The notes under the pieces: model-generated
What the model was told of the DNA's origin: nothing
Database searches by the model: none
Seen by the model: only the letters and a program-made list of their open reading frames with translations
Source of the DNA: an uncultured Eubacteriales bacterium
GTDB taxonomy: Bacteria > Bacillota > Clostridia > Oscillospirales > Oscillospiraceae
DNA: 5,708 nt
Assembly (NCBI GenBank): GCA_900554855.1
Contig: USIZ01000100.1
Span: forward strand, 1-5,708
Reading direction: 5' to 3'
Shown: in pieces, positions 1-5,708 of the stretch
How positions within the stretch are numbered: position 1 is the stretch's first letter
Layout of the letters: each line of letters starts with the position of its first letter
Program-made: the position numbers and the translations under genes

Positions 1-2529
1 CATGAAGGGCTGACCCATATCAAGAAGACCTATAAGGGCGACGAGCGGATGATGATCCTTCAGACCTTCTACCGCCAGAACAACTATAAGCCCACCTATG
101 TTTTAAAGGGGGCCACCTCCCTTTTTCTTGAGATCCCGTTCTTTATTGCGGCCTACCGTTTCCTCTCCGGGCTGGAACTGCTTCACGGCGTCTCCTTTGG
201 CCCTATCGCCGATCTGGGGCGGCCGGATGGACTGCTGGTCGTCGCAGGGCTGACGATCAATGTACTGCCCCTCATCATGACCGGTGTCAACCTGATCTCC
301 TGCATCATTTTCACCAAGGGAAGTCTGCTGAAAACGAAGATCCAGCTCTACACCATGGCGATCTTCTTTCTGTTCTTCCTCTACACTTCTCCTTCCGGAC
401 TGGTGTTTTACTGGACGCTGAACAACCTGTTTTCTCTGATTAAAACCATCTTCTACAAGCTGAAGCACTCCAAGCAGATCCTCTGTATACTCTCCAGCCT
501 TTCGGGCATCGCACTCGCAGTGTGCGGCTTCTGCTTCTATGCCGCCCCTGCTCGAAACTATTTTGTCGCGCTGGGCATTCTGCTCCAAATCCCGCCCCTG
601 TGGGTACTGGTTCTTTCCCGGCTCATTGGTCACACGGCCAAGGCCAAGGAGCCCGCTCCCAACAAAAAGCTGTTTTTCAGCGCCGGTATCTTTCTGGCCC
701 TGCTGACCGGTCTGCTCATCCCCTCTGCGGTCATCAAAGCATCTCCGCAGGAATTTGTGGATCTGAACCTGTTCTATCATCCCGGCTGGTACCTGGTCAG
801 CGCCAGCTGTCTTGCCTTCGGCCTGTTCGTGGTCTGGGCGGGCATCTTCTACGGTCTGGCCAGCCCCAAAGGCAAAGTAATGTTTGAGCGGGTATTCTGG
901 GTGCTGTGCGGCATCTCCATCGTAGACTATATGTGCTTCGGCAAGCATCTCGGCACGCTGTCCTCCAACCTGAAATACATCGCAGGTATGTGGTTCAGCG
1001 ACTCCGAACAGGCGCTCAATGCTATCGTTGTAATCCTGCTGGCCATTGCGCTCTGGCTCATCGTCCTGCGCTGGAGCCGGCGCGTTCCAGGCATTTTGAC
1101 GGTCGGCATTCTTACGCTGGCCTGTATGAGCGTGGTCAACGTGACCGGCATTTGCAGCTCCATCAACCAAATCACCACACCGGAGGCCGCAGCCGCCAGC
1201 CAGCCGGAATTTACGCTGAGCAAAAACGGAAAAAATGTAGTCGTGCTCATGCTGGACCGCAGCGTGGGAGCCTATATGCCGTATATTTTCAACGAAAAGC
1301 CCGAACTGAAGGAACAGTTTTCCGGCTTCATCGACTACCCCAATACGATCTCCTTCGGCAAGAACACCAACTTCGGCACGCCTCCGCTGTTTGGCGGTTA
1401 TGAGTACACTCCCGCGAAAATGAACCGGCGCTCCGACATGCTGCTGAAGGACAAGCAAGACGAGGCTCTGCGGGTCATGCCCATGCTGTTCGGTCAGAAC
1501 GGCTATGATGTCACCGTGTTTGACCCCCCCTATGCCGGATACAGCTGGATCCCGGAACTGAGCATTTACGACGACTGCCCCAACACCACCGCATATAATA
1601 CAAAGGGAAAGTTCGTTGAGCCTGAACAGCGGGAAGCGTTCATTCGGAACAACAAGCGGAATTTCTTTTTCTTCGGCCTGACCAAGGCCGCGCCGCTCAT
1701 ACTCCAGCCCACGATCTACGACTACGCCAATTACAACAACAGCATTCCGAATGGTCAAACCACCTCCGGTGCCCACACTGCCTCCGGCATGAATGACACG
1801 TTCCTGAACTCTTACAGCACACTGGTGCACCTGCCCGACATCACCCGCATTTCCGAGGACGGAGGCAACCATTTGCTGGTCATGGACAATGAAGCCGCTC
1901 ATGAACCCACGCTGCTGCAGGAGCCGGAGTATGTGCCCTCCCCTGTTGTTGACAACACTGAATTTGACACCCAGCACGCCGACCGCTTCACGCTGGACGG
2001 CCGAACCATGGAGGTCAGCACCGCATATCAATATTCCCACTATCAGGTCAATATGGCGACAATGCTCCAGCTGGGACGCTGGTTTGACTACCTGAAGGAA
2101 AACGGCGTTTACGACAACACCCGCATCATTCTGGTATCCGACCACGGCCGTGAGATGTGGCAGTTCGATGATATGTACTCCAATCAGAATTTTGACGCGC
2201 TGGGCTGCAACGCCCTGCTCATGGTCAAGGATTTCAACGCATCAGGATTCACGATCTCCGATGAATTTATGACCAACGCAGACGTACCCACACTGGCAAT
2301 GGACGGACTGATCGAAAACCCGGTCAACCCCTTTACGGGAAACGCCATCAACAGCGAAGACAAGACCGCCCACGATCAGTATATTCTCCGCTCGTCCGCG
2401 TGGAACACCGAGATCAACAACGGCACCCAGTTCCTGCCCGGCGACTGGTATACGGTGCACGACAACATCTGGACCAAGTCCAACTGGTCGTCTGTGGCCC
2501 AAAAAGCAATTTTGGATCAGGAAAACTAA
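1..2529 (+). CDS. YidC/Oxa1-like membrane domain fused to alkaline-phosphatase-superfamily (sulfatase/LTA-synthase-like) ectodomain; 5' partial
   Basis: The frame is open from base 1, so the gene starts upstream; 842 residues are visible (numbered here from base 1). The ATG at 49 lies inside the conserved insertase region and has no special claim as a start. Residues 1-40 resemble the cytoplasmic loop between YidC TM1 and TM2 (THIKKTYKGDE, then QNNYKPTY). Residues 41-61 (LFLEIPFFIAAYRFLSG) and 117-152, with the turn and helix TSPSGLVFYWTLNN, match the YidC/Oxa1 core (PF02096 type). About seven more hydrophobic segments follow (near 160-181, 187-209, 224-245, 263-286, 298-313, 339-356, 362-381). 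Residues about 395-842 read as an AP-superfamily fold: VVVLMLDRS with D419, a Thr nucleophile region (T456 preferred, T460 alternative) ending in FGG, NEAAHEP with H634, LVSDHG with D714-H715, and DVPTLAMDGL at 761-770. A sulfatase CxPxR motif is absent. I infer an envelope enzyme transferring or hydrolysing a phospho- or sulfo-group outside the membrane; substrate unknown. It is unlikely to be the housekeeping YidC. Confidence 0.85.
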   Translation, partial: HEGLTHIKKTYKGDERMMILQTFYRQNNYKPTYVLKGATSLFLEIPFFIAAYRFLSGLELLHGVSFGPIADLGRPDGLLVVAGLTINVLPLIMTGVNLISCIIFTKGSLLKTKIQLYTMAIFFLFFLYTSPSGLVFYWTLNNLFSLIKTIFYKLKHSKQILCILSSLSGIALAVCGFCFYAAPARNYFVALGILLQIPPLWVLVLSRLIGHTAKAKEPAPNKKLFFSAGIFLALLTGLLIPSAVIKASPQEFVDLNLFYHPGWYLVSASCLAFGLFVVWAGIFYGLASPKGKVMFERVFWVLCGISIVDYMCFGKHLGTLSSNLKYIAGMWFSDSEQALNAIVVILLAIALWLIVLRWSRRVPGILTVGILTLACMSVVNVTGICSSINQITTPEAAAASQPEFTLSKNGKNVVVLMLDRSVGAYMPYIFNEKPELKEQFSGFIDYPNTISFGKNTNFGTPPLFGGYEYTPAKMNRRSDMLLKDKQDEALRVMPMLFGQNGYDVTVFDPPYAGYSWIPELSIYDDCPNTTAYNTKGKFVEPEQREAFIRNNKRNFFFFGLTKAAPLILQPTIYDYANYNNSIPNGQTTSGAHTASGMNDTFLNSYSTLVHLPDITRISEDGGNHLLVMDNEAAHEPTLLQEPEYVPSPVVDNTEFDTQHADRFTLDGRTMEVSTAYQYSHYQVNMATMLQLGRWFDYLKENGVYDNTRIILVSDHGREMWQFDDMYSNQNFDALGCNALLMVKDFNASGFTISDEFMTNADVPTLAMDGLIENPVNPFTGNAINSEDKTAHDQYILRSSAWNTEINNGTQFLPGDWYTVHDNIWTKSNWSSVAQKAILDQEN

Positions 2530-2573
2530 AAAAGCAAGCCTGAGCTTTACACAAAAGCTCAGGCTTGCTTTTT
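2529..2573. terminator. Bidirectional Rho-independent terminator between convergent genes
   Basis: A perfect inverted repeat has 20-base arms at 2529-2548 and 2554-2573 around a 5-base loop (acaca). The GC-rich core is GCAAGCCTGAGC paired with GCTCAGGCTTGC. On the plus strand the stem ends in TTTTT followed by ATC. On the minus strand it ends in TTTTTT followed by AG and another TTTT. The repeat begins on the last base of the plus-strand stop codon and ends 7 bases before the ligA stop codon, so it can terminate both transcripts. The symmetry and the T-runs on both sides are seen directly; termination is inferred. Confidence 0.93.
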
Positions 2574-2579
2574 ATCTTA

Positions 2580-4562
2580 TCAATTTTCTTCCAGCATAGT
2601 CATAAATTCCGTTTCGGTGAGTACCGCAACACCGAGGGACCGGGCCTTGGTGAGCTTACTGCCCGCCGCCTCTCCTGCTACAACGTAGCTGGTCTTTTTT
2701 GAGACGGACCCGGACGCCTTCCCGCCCAGTGCGGTGATGGCCTCCTCAGCCTCTTTGCGGCTGAAATGCTCCAGCGTGCCCGTGACCACAAAGGTCTTAC
2801 CTGCAAATTTATCGCCCACCGGAGTTTCCGTACTCTCAAAACTGACTCCCGCCGTGCGCAGCGCATTCAGCAGATGCCGGGACTGGGGATCCGCAAACCA
2901 GCTTACCAGGTAATCCGCCGTGATACCGCCTACGTCGCTAACCTGGGTCAACTCCTCCTGCGTGGCCGTCATCAGCCGATCCAGGCTGCTGAACTGACGG
3001 GCCAACACCTGAGCGGCCTTCTGCCCCACCTGCCGAATCCCAAAGGCATAGAGCAGGCGCGCCATGCCCTGAGACTTGGACTTTTCGATTGAAGCGACCA
3101 GATTTTCTGCCGACTTCTGCCCCATACGATCCAGCCCGACCAAGTCGTCCACCTTGAGCCGATATAGATCCGCCGGAGTTTTGATGAGGCCTGCACCGAC
3201 AAGGTTCTCTACCGCCGCCGGGCCAAGACCCTCAATATCCATAGCGTCCCGGGAGGCGAAGTGGGTCAGGTTGCGCAGCAGCTGGGCCGGGCACTCCGCG
3301 CCGGTACAACGAATGGCTGCGCCGTCCGGATCCCGGCGCACCGGCGCACCGCAGACCGGACAGTGATCCGGGATATGATAGGGCTGTGCTCCCTCCGGAC
3401 GCTTTTCCGGCACGACGGAGACGATCTCCGGAATAATTTCCCCCGCCTTCTGGACAATAACGGTATCTCCGATGCGAATATCTTTTTCAGAAATAAAATC
3501 CTGATTGTGCAGTGTGGCATTTGTGACTGTCGTGCCCGCCAGCCGCACCGGAGACAGGTTTGCTTTGGGGGTCAGCACACCGGTGCGGCCCACCTGAATG
3601 ACGATGTCCTGCACCACAGAGGGCTTCTGCTCCGGCGGATACTTATAGGCCGCCGCCCAGCGGGGAAATTTGGCCGTACTGCCGAACTCTGCCCGGGCAG
3701 TCAAATTGTCCAGCTTGACGCAGGCGCCGTCAATATCAAAGGTAAACTGATCCCGGTCGTCGCCGATGCCGTGGATCCAGTCCAGAATCTCCTGTCCCGT
3801 GCGGAATACCCGGCGGGGGATCACCTTGAATTTCAGCGTCTCCAGCCAATCCAGCGCGGCGCTGTCCGTATCAAACGCTCCCCGTCCCTCCAGGAGCTGG
3901 ATATTGAAGATCTGCACATCCAGCCGTCGTCTGGCCGCCACCTTGGGATCCTGCTGACGCAGAGAGCCGGCGGCACCGTTGCGGGGATTGGCCAGCAGAT
4001 TCTCGCCATTCAGCTCTCTCTGCTCGTTTATGGCCCGAAACACGGATTTGGGCATAAACACCTCACCCCGAACAATGAGCCGCTCCGGCGCCCCCTCAAG
4101 GCGCATGGGAATGGAACGGATGGTACGCAGATTCTCTGTCACGTCCTCACCGGTCTGGCCATCCCCCCGAGTTGCGCCCCGGACAAAAACACCGTTTTCG
4201 TATTCCAGCGCAATGGACAATCCGTCCACCTTTGGCTCCACGATAAAGGCCGCATCCTCTGTTCCCGCGGCGATTCGGTCAATAAACTCCAGCATCTCCG
4301 CATCGGAGAACACGTCCTGAAGGGACTCCAGCGGCACAGGATGGTGCACCGGGGCAAAAGAGGTCAACGCCTCGCCGCCCACACGCTGAGTGGGGGAATC
4401 CGGGGTAACGGTCTCCGGGTGCTTTGCCTCCAGCTGCTCCAGTTCCCGCAGGGCCATATCATAGTCATAGTCGGAAACCGTAGGGGCATCCAGCACATAA
4501 TACTGGTGGCTCCACTCGTTGAGCTGACTGCGCAGGTCGCTGATGCGCTGCAATTCATCCAT
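2580..4562 (-). CDS. ligA: NAD-dependent DNA ligase LigA
   Basis: This 660-residue protein is close to the usual LigA length (about 670). It seals 3'-OH/5'-phosphate nicks using NAD+, releasing NMN, in Okazaki fragment joining and repair, and is normally essential. The order is canonical. Domain Ia has YYVLDAPTVSDYDYD at 21-35 for NMN binding. The adenylation domain has catalytic K111 in EPKVDG, R132 in TRGDG, E167 in RGEVFMP, K283 in DIDGACVKL and K307 in AAYKYPP. The OB fold is at about 315-390 (GRTGVLTP, then KAGEIIPEI). A four-cysteine zinc site uses C401, C404, C419 and C424. Helix-hairpin-helix repeats span about 440-575, including GLGPAAVENL and GIRQVGQKAA. A BRCT domain spans about 583-660 (GKTFVVTGTL, LGGKASGSVSKKTSYVV). 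The ATG at 4562 is chosen because GAGG lies 7 bases upstream and the N-terminus aligns with the family. The gene looks intact and ordinary. It starts 9 bases after yunB, implying co-transcription. Confidence 0.98.
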   Translation of the reverse strand: MDELQRISDLRSQLNEWSHQYYVLDAPTVSDYDYDMALRELEQLEAKHPETVTPDSPTQRVGGEALTSFAPVHHPVPLESLQDVFSDAEMLEFIDRIAAGTEDAAFIVEPKVDGLSIALEYENGVFVRGATRGDGQTGEDVTENLRTIRSIPMRLEGAPERLIVRGEVFMPKSVFRAINEQRELNGENLLANPRNGAAGSLRQQDPKVAARRRLDVQIFNIQLLEGRGAFDTDSAALDWLETLKFKVIPRRVFRTGQEILDWIHGIGDDRDQFTFDIDGACVKLDNLTARAEFGSTAKFPRWAAAYKYPPEQKPSVVQDIVIQVGRTGVLTPKANLSPVRLAGTTVTNATLHNQDFISEKDIRIGDTVIVQKAGEIIPEIVSVVPEKRPEGAQPYHIPDHCPVCGAPVRRDPDGAAIRCTGAECPAQLLRNLTHFASRDAMDIEGLGPAAVENLVGAGLIKTPADLYRLKVDDLVGLDRMGQKSAENLVASIEKSKSQGMARLLYAFGIRQVGQKAAQVLARQFSSLDRLMTATQEELTQVSDVGGITADYLVSWFADPQSRHLLNALRTAGVSFESTETPVGDKFAGKTFVVTGTLEHFSRKEAEEAITALGGKASGSVSKKTSYVVAGEAAGSKLTKARSLGVAVLTETEFMTMLEEN

Positions 4563-4569
4563 AGCTGTA

Positions 4570-4573
4570 CCTC
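4570..4573 (-). promoter_or_regulatory. ligA ribosome binding site overlapping the yunB stop
   Basis: On the minus strand the sequence reads AATGAGGTACAGCT followed by the ligA ATG. GAGG sits 7 bases from the start and shares its first bases with the yunB TGA stop codon. This arrangement suggests translational coupling: ribosomes finishing yunB end on the ligA Shine-Dalgarno. The overlap is seen directly; coupling is inferred. Confidence 0.75.
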
Positions 4574-5291
4574 ATTTCTCTTTCGCCGCATGGTGGTATT
4601 TGGCCTCATAGGCCTCTTCAAGGGAATCGAACTGACTGAAATTGCTGTAACTCTCCGGCACCTGCCCCAACAGGACAGTTTCCGCCAGTACCATCTTCGT
4701 CTCGTCCGTATAGGTGCAGACTCCGCCGGGCAGAAGCAGGCTCAGCTCTGCGGTGACGGTCAGCACCACCCGGTGGCGGGTCTGATTGATCCCCTGCGCA
4801 GTGAATTCATTGTCAAATCCGGCGGAGATATTGCCCACGGTCATGACCTGAGCCGAGACCGACGGGCCGCGGCCTGAGAACAGGACGCCGGGCAGAAGGC
4901 TTCCCAACGGTACGCTGACCCGCTCCGCGATCAGGCTGTTGTCAAATTCCTGCGCCACATCGGTTGTGATCGTGTTCTGCAGCAGTGGCCTACTCGCCAT
5001 ATCGGTCTGTAAAGCCGCGATCCGGCCCGAGGCGTCGTAGCGAATGGTGCAGATGGTGTCATAGGAGATCCCCTCCTCGGCCAGCACATCGTTCACCACA
5101 TCGCAGATCTGCCCGGAGATCTGGTTTGACAGATGGTCGCTCACCACTGTGATAAGCGCGGGCCGGAACCGGGTATTCAATATCCAGATCACCGCACCGC
5201 CTAACAGAAGCCCAGCACAGACGCTGGCCAGCAGCTGTGCGCGTGCCGATACACGTCCCGGCATTTTGGGGCGTCTTTTTCGTCGTCTCAT
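4572..5291 (-). CDS. yunB: Sporulation protein YunB
   Basis: This gives 239 residues from the ATG at 5291. That start is preferred over an in-frame ATG at 5312 because GGGGGAG lies 8 bases upstream of it, while the longer start has no Shine-Dalgarno and would begin MYGGVAL. The N-terminus is Arg/Lys-rich (MRRRKRRPK), followed by one membrane segment at about 19-38 (QLLASVCAGLLLGGAVIWIL) and an extracytoplasmic domain. Family hallmarks are the stretch GSLLPGVLFSGRGP (130-143), GFDNEFTAQGINQTRHR (about 158-174), and the ETVLLGQVPESYSNF end of the conserved domain (about 204-218). In Bacillus subtilis YunB (about 254 residues) is mother-cell expressed under sigma E and contributes to spore formation; its biochemical role is not established. 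The charged C-terminal tail after VPESYSNF (SQFDSLEEAYEAKYHH and onward) is probably lineage-specific. It lies between the methionine gamma-lyase-family gene and ligA, apparently in one operon. Confidence 0.93.
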   Translation of the reverse strand: MRRRKRRPKMPGRVSARAQLLASVCAGLLLGGAVIWILNTRFRPALITVVSDHLSNQISGQICDVVNDVLAEEGISYDTICTIRYDASGRIAALQTDMASRPLLQNTITTDVAQEFDNSLIAERVSVPLGSLLPGVLFSGRGPSVSAQVMTVGNISAGFDNEFTAQGINQTRHRVVLTVTAELSLLLPGGVCTYTDETKMVLAETVLLGQVPESYSNFSQFDSLEEAYEAKYHHAAKEK

Positions 5292-5293
5292 AA

Positions 5294-5330
5294 GCGCCAC
5301 TCCCCCATACATTCTATGCAGGGGCGGCGC
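5294..5330 (-). promoter_or_regulatory. Possible yunB leader hairpin that sequesters the Shine-Dalgarno
   Basis: In the 44-base gap upstream of yunB three paired blocks nest. GCGCC (5330-5326) can pair with GGCGC (5298-5294). CCCC (5324-5321) can pair with GGGG (5306-5303). TGCAT (5320-5316) can pair with ATGTA (5312-5308) with one G-U pair. The loop is AGA, with a one-base bulge and a small internal loop. The GGGG arm is the core of the yunB ribosome binding site. No T-run follows, so it is not a simple terminator. The complementarity is read directly; a regulatory role is inferred, and chance pairing in GC-rich DNA cannot be excluded. Confidence 0.4.
5300..5306 (-). promoter_or_regulatory. 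yunB ribosome binding site (decides the start)
   Basis: The minus strand reads GGGGGAG, then TGGCGCTT, then ATG at 5291, so a strong purine-rich Shine-Dalgarno sits at normal spacing. It lies downstream of the alternative ATG at 5312, so it can only serve the shorter start. It is also part of the predicted leader hairpin. Confidence 0.8.
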
Positions 5331-5335
5331 ATCGG

Positions 5336-5708
5336 TTACTTCAGCAGTTCTTCCGCCGCCAGCAGAATACCGGTCTTACCGGACTCATAGGTCAGGCCGC
5401 CCTGCAGGTAGACCGTATACGGAGGCCGCATGGGCGCGTCGGCAGACAGCTCAATGGATGCGCCCTGAATGAATGCGCCGGCGGCCATGATGACCTGATC
5501 GTCATAGCCGGGCATGGCCCAGGGCTCCGGAGTGACATAGGAGTCCACGGGAGAGCCGCTCTGGATGCCCCGGCAGAACTTGCAGACCGCCTCGGGTGTA
5601 TTCAGCGAGATCATCTGAATGATGTCATGGCGGACTTGATCGCTTTTCGGCTCCGTCTCATAGCCCAGAATCTCCATGAGCTTTGCGGCAAATACGGCGG
5701 TTTTGACC
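5336..5708 (-). CDS. Methionine gamma-lyase-family / aluminium-resistance protein, C-terminal part (5' truncated by window edge)
   Basis: The frame stays open to the right edge. About 123 C-terminal residues are visible, beginning VKTAVFAAKLMEILGY, so the ATG at 5677 is internal and not the start. The stretches GIQSGSPVDSYVTPEPWAMP, GYDDQVIMAAGAFIQGAS and IELSADAPMRPPYTVYLQGG match the conserved C-terminal region of the PF06838-type PLP-dependent family (B. subtilis YnbB). Its members are annotated as cystathionine beta-lyase/methionine gamma-lyase-like or 'aluminium resistance' proteins. The family normally runs to about 410-430 residues. The PLP-binding lysine would lie in the missing part, so catalytic competence cannot be judged here, and the real substrate is uncertain. 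The TAA stop at 5338-5336 precedes yunB by 44 bases on the same strand, consistent with an operon. Confidence 0.9.
   Translation of the reverse strand, partial: VKTAVFAAKLMEILGYETEPKSDQVRHDIIQMISLNTPEAVCKFCRGIQSGSPVDSYVTPEPWAMPGYDDQVIMAAGAFIQGASIELSADAPMRPPYTVYLQGGLTYESGKTGILLAAEELLK

Noticed and set aside
49..54. Tandem ATG ATG as the start of the plus-strand gene
   Set aside because: The frame is open upstream to base 1 and the 16 codons before it (THIKKTYKGDE region) match the conserved YidC cytoplasmic loop. TM1 must lie further upstream, outside the window.
1..460. The plus-strand gene as the housekeeping YidC/SpoIIIJ insertase
   Set aside because: The gene continues for several hundred residues into extra helices and an AP-superfamily domain, and no rpmH, rnpA or jag neighbour is seen in the window.
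1524..1530. Run of seven C bases inside the fusion gene as a possible phase-variation or frameshift site
   Set aside because: The run encodes the end of FDPP in an intact frame, there is no overlapping alternative frame with family motifs downstream, and a single run of seven is expected at this base composition.
103..2145. Long minus-strand open frame (680 codons) opposite the fusion gene
   Set aside because: Its translation is low-complexity and rich in G, V, Q, H and R with no recognisable domain. It mirrors the codon bias of the real plus-strand gene, which has clear YidC and AP-superfamily motifs.
3261..4877. Long plus-strand open frame (538 codons) opposite ligA and yunB
   Set aside because: It runs across two confidently identified minus-strand genes and the gap between them. 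It has no ribosome binding site or domain signature and is a shadow of GC-biased third positions.
5310..5312. Longer yunB start (adds MYGGVAL)
   Set aside because: There is no Shine-Dalgarno before it, while the ATG at 5291 has GGGGGAG at 8 bases and gives a typical basic N-terminus.

Overview
The window looks like a moderately GC-rich chromosome segment of a Gram-positive, endospore-forming Clostridia lineage, most likely Oscillospiraceae/Ruminococcaceae-like (Oscillibacter, Flavonifractor or Lawsonibacter type). This rests on the spore-specific gene yunB, on a methionine gamma-lyase-family/'aluminium resistance' protein of the Firmicutes type, and on a single-copy NAD-dependent ligase. The taxonomic guess is an inference; no rRNA or marker set is present.

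Layout. The left 2.5 kb is one large plus-strand gene whose 5' end lies outside the window. It encodes a membrane protein that begins with a YidC/Oxa1-like insertase core, continues through about seven further predicted transmembrane segments, and ends in a roughly 450-residue alkaline-phosphatase-superfamily (sulfatase/LTA-synthase-like) domain. The right 3.1 kb is a minus-strand operon. In transcription order it holds the 3' end of a PLP-dependent methionine gamma-lyase-family gene, yunB (sporulation) and ligA (replicative/repair DNA ligase). The two units converge and share a perfect 20-bp inverted repeat with T-runs on both sides, a bidirectional terminator lying between the two stop codons. 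No stretch over 300 bases lacks a gene, and no RNA gene, CRISPR array or mobile element is visible.

How the genes relate. The minus-strand genes are tightly packed: a 44-bp gap before yunB, and 9 bp between the yunB stop and the ligA start, with the ligA ribosome binding site overlapping the yunB stop. They are therefore probably co-transcribed, although their products act in unrelated processes. The short leader of yunB can fold into a hairpin that buries its Shine-Dalgarno sequence. The most interesting object is the plus-strand fusion. It joins an insertase-like membrane fold to an extracytoplasmic phospho-/sulfo-transfer-type catalytic domain with a Thr rather than a sulfatase Cys at the expected nucleophile position. 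This suggests a cell-envelope glycan or lipid-modifying enzyme rather than the housekeeping YidC.
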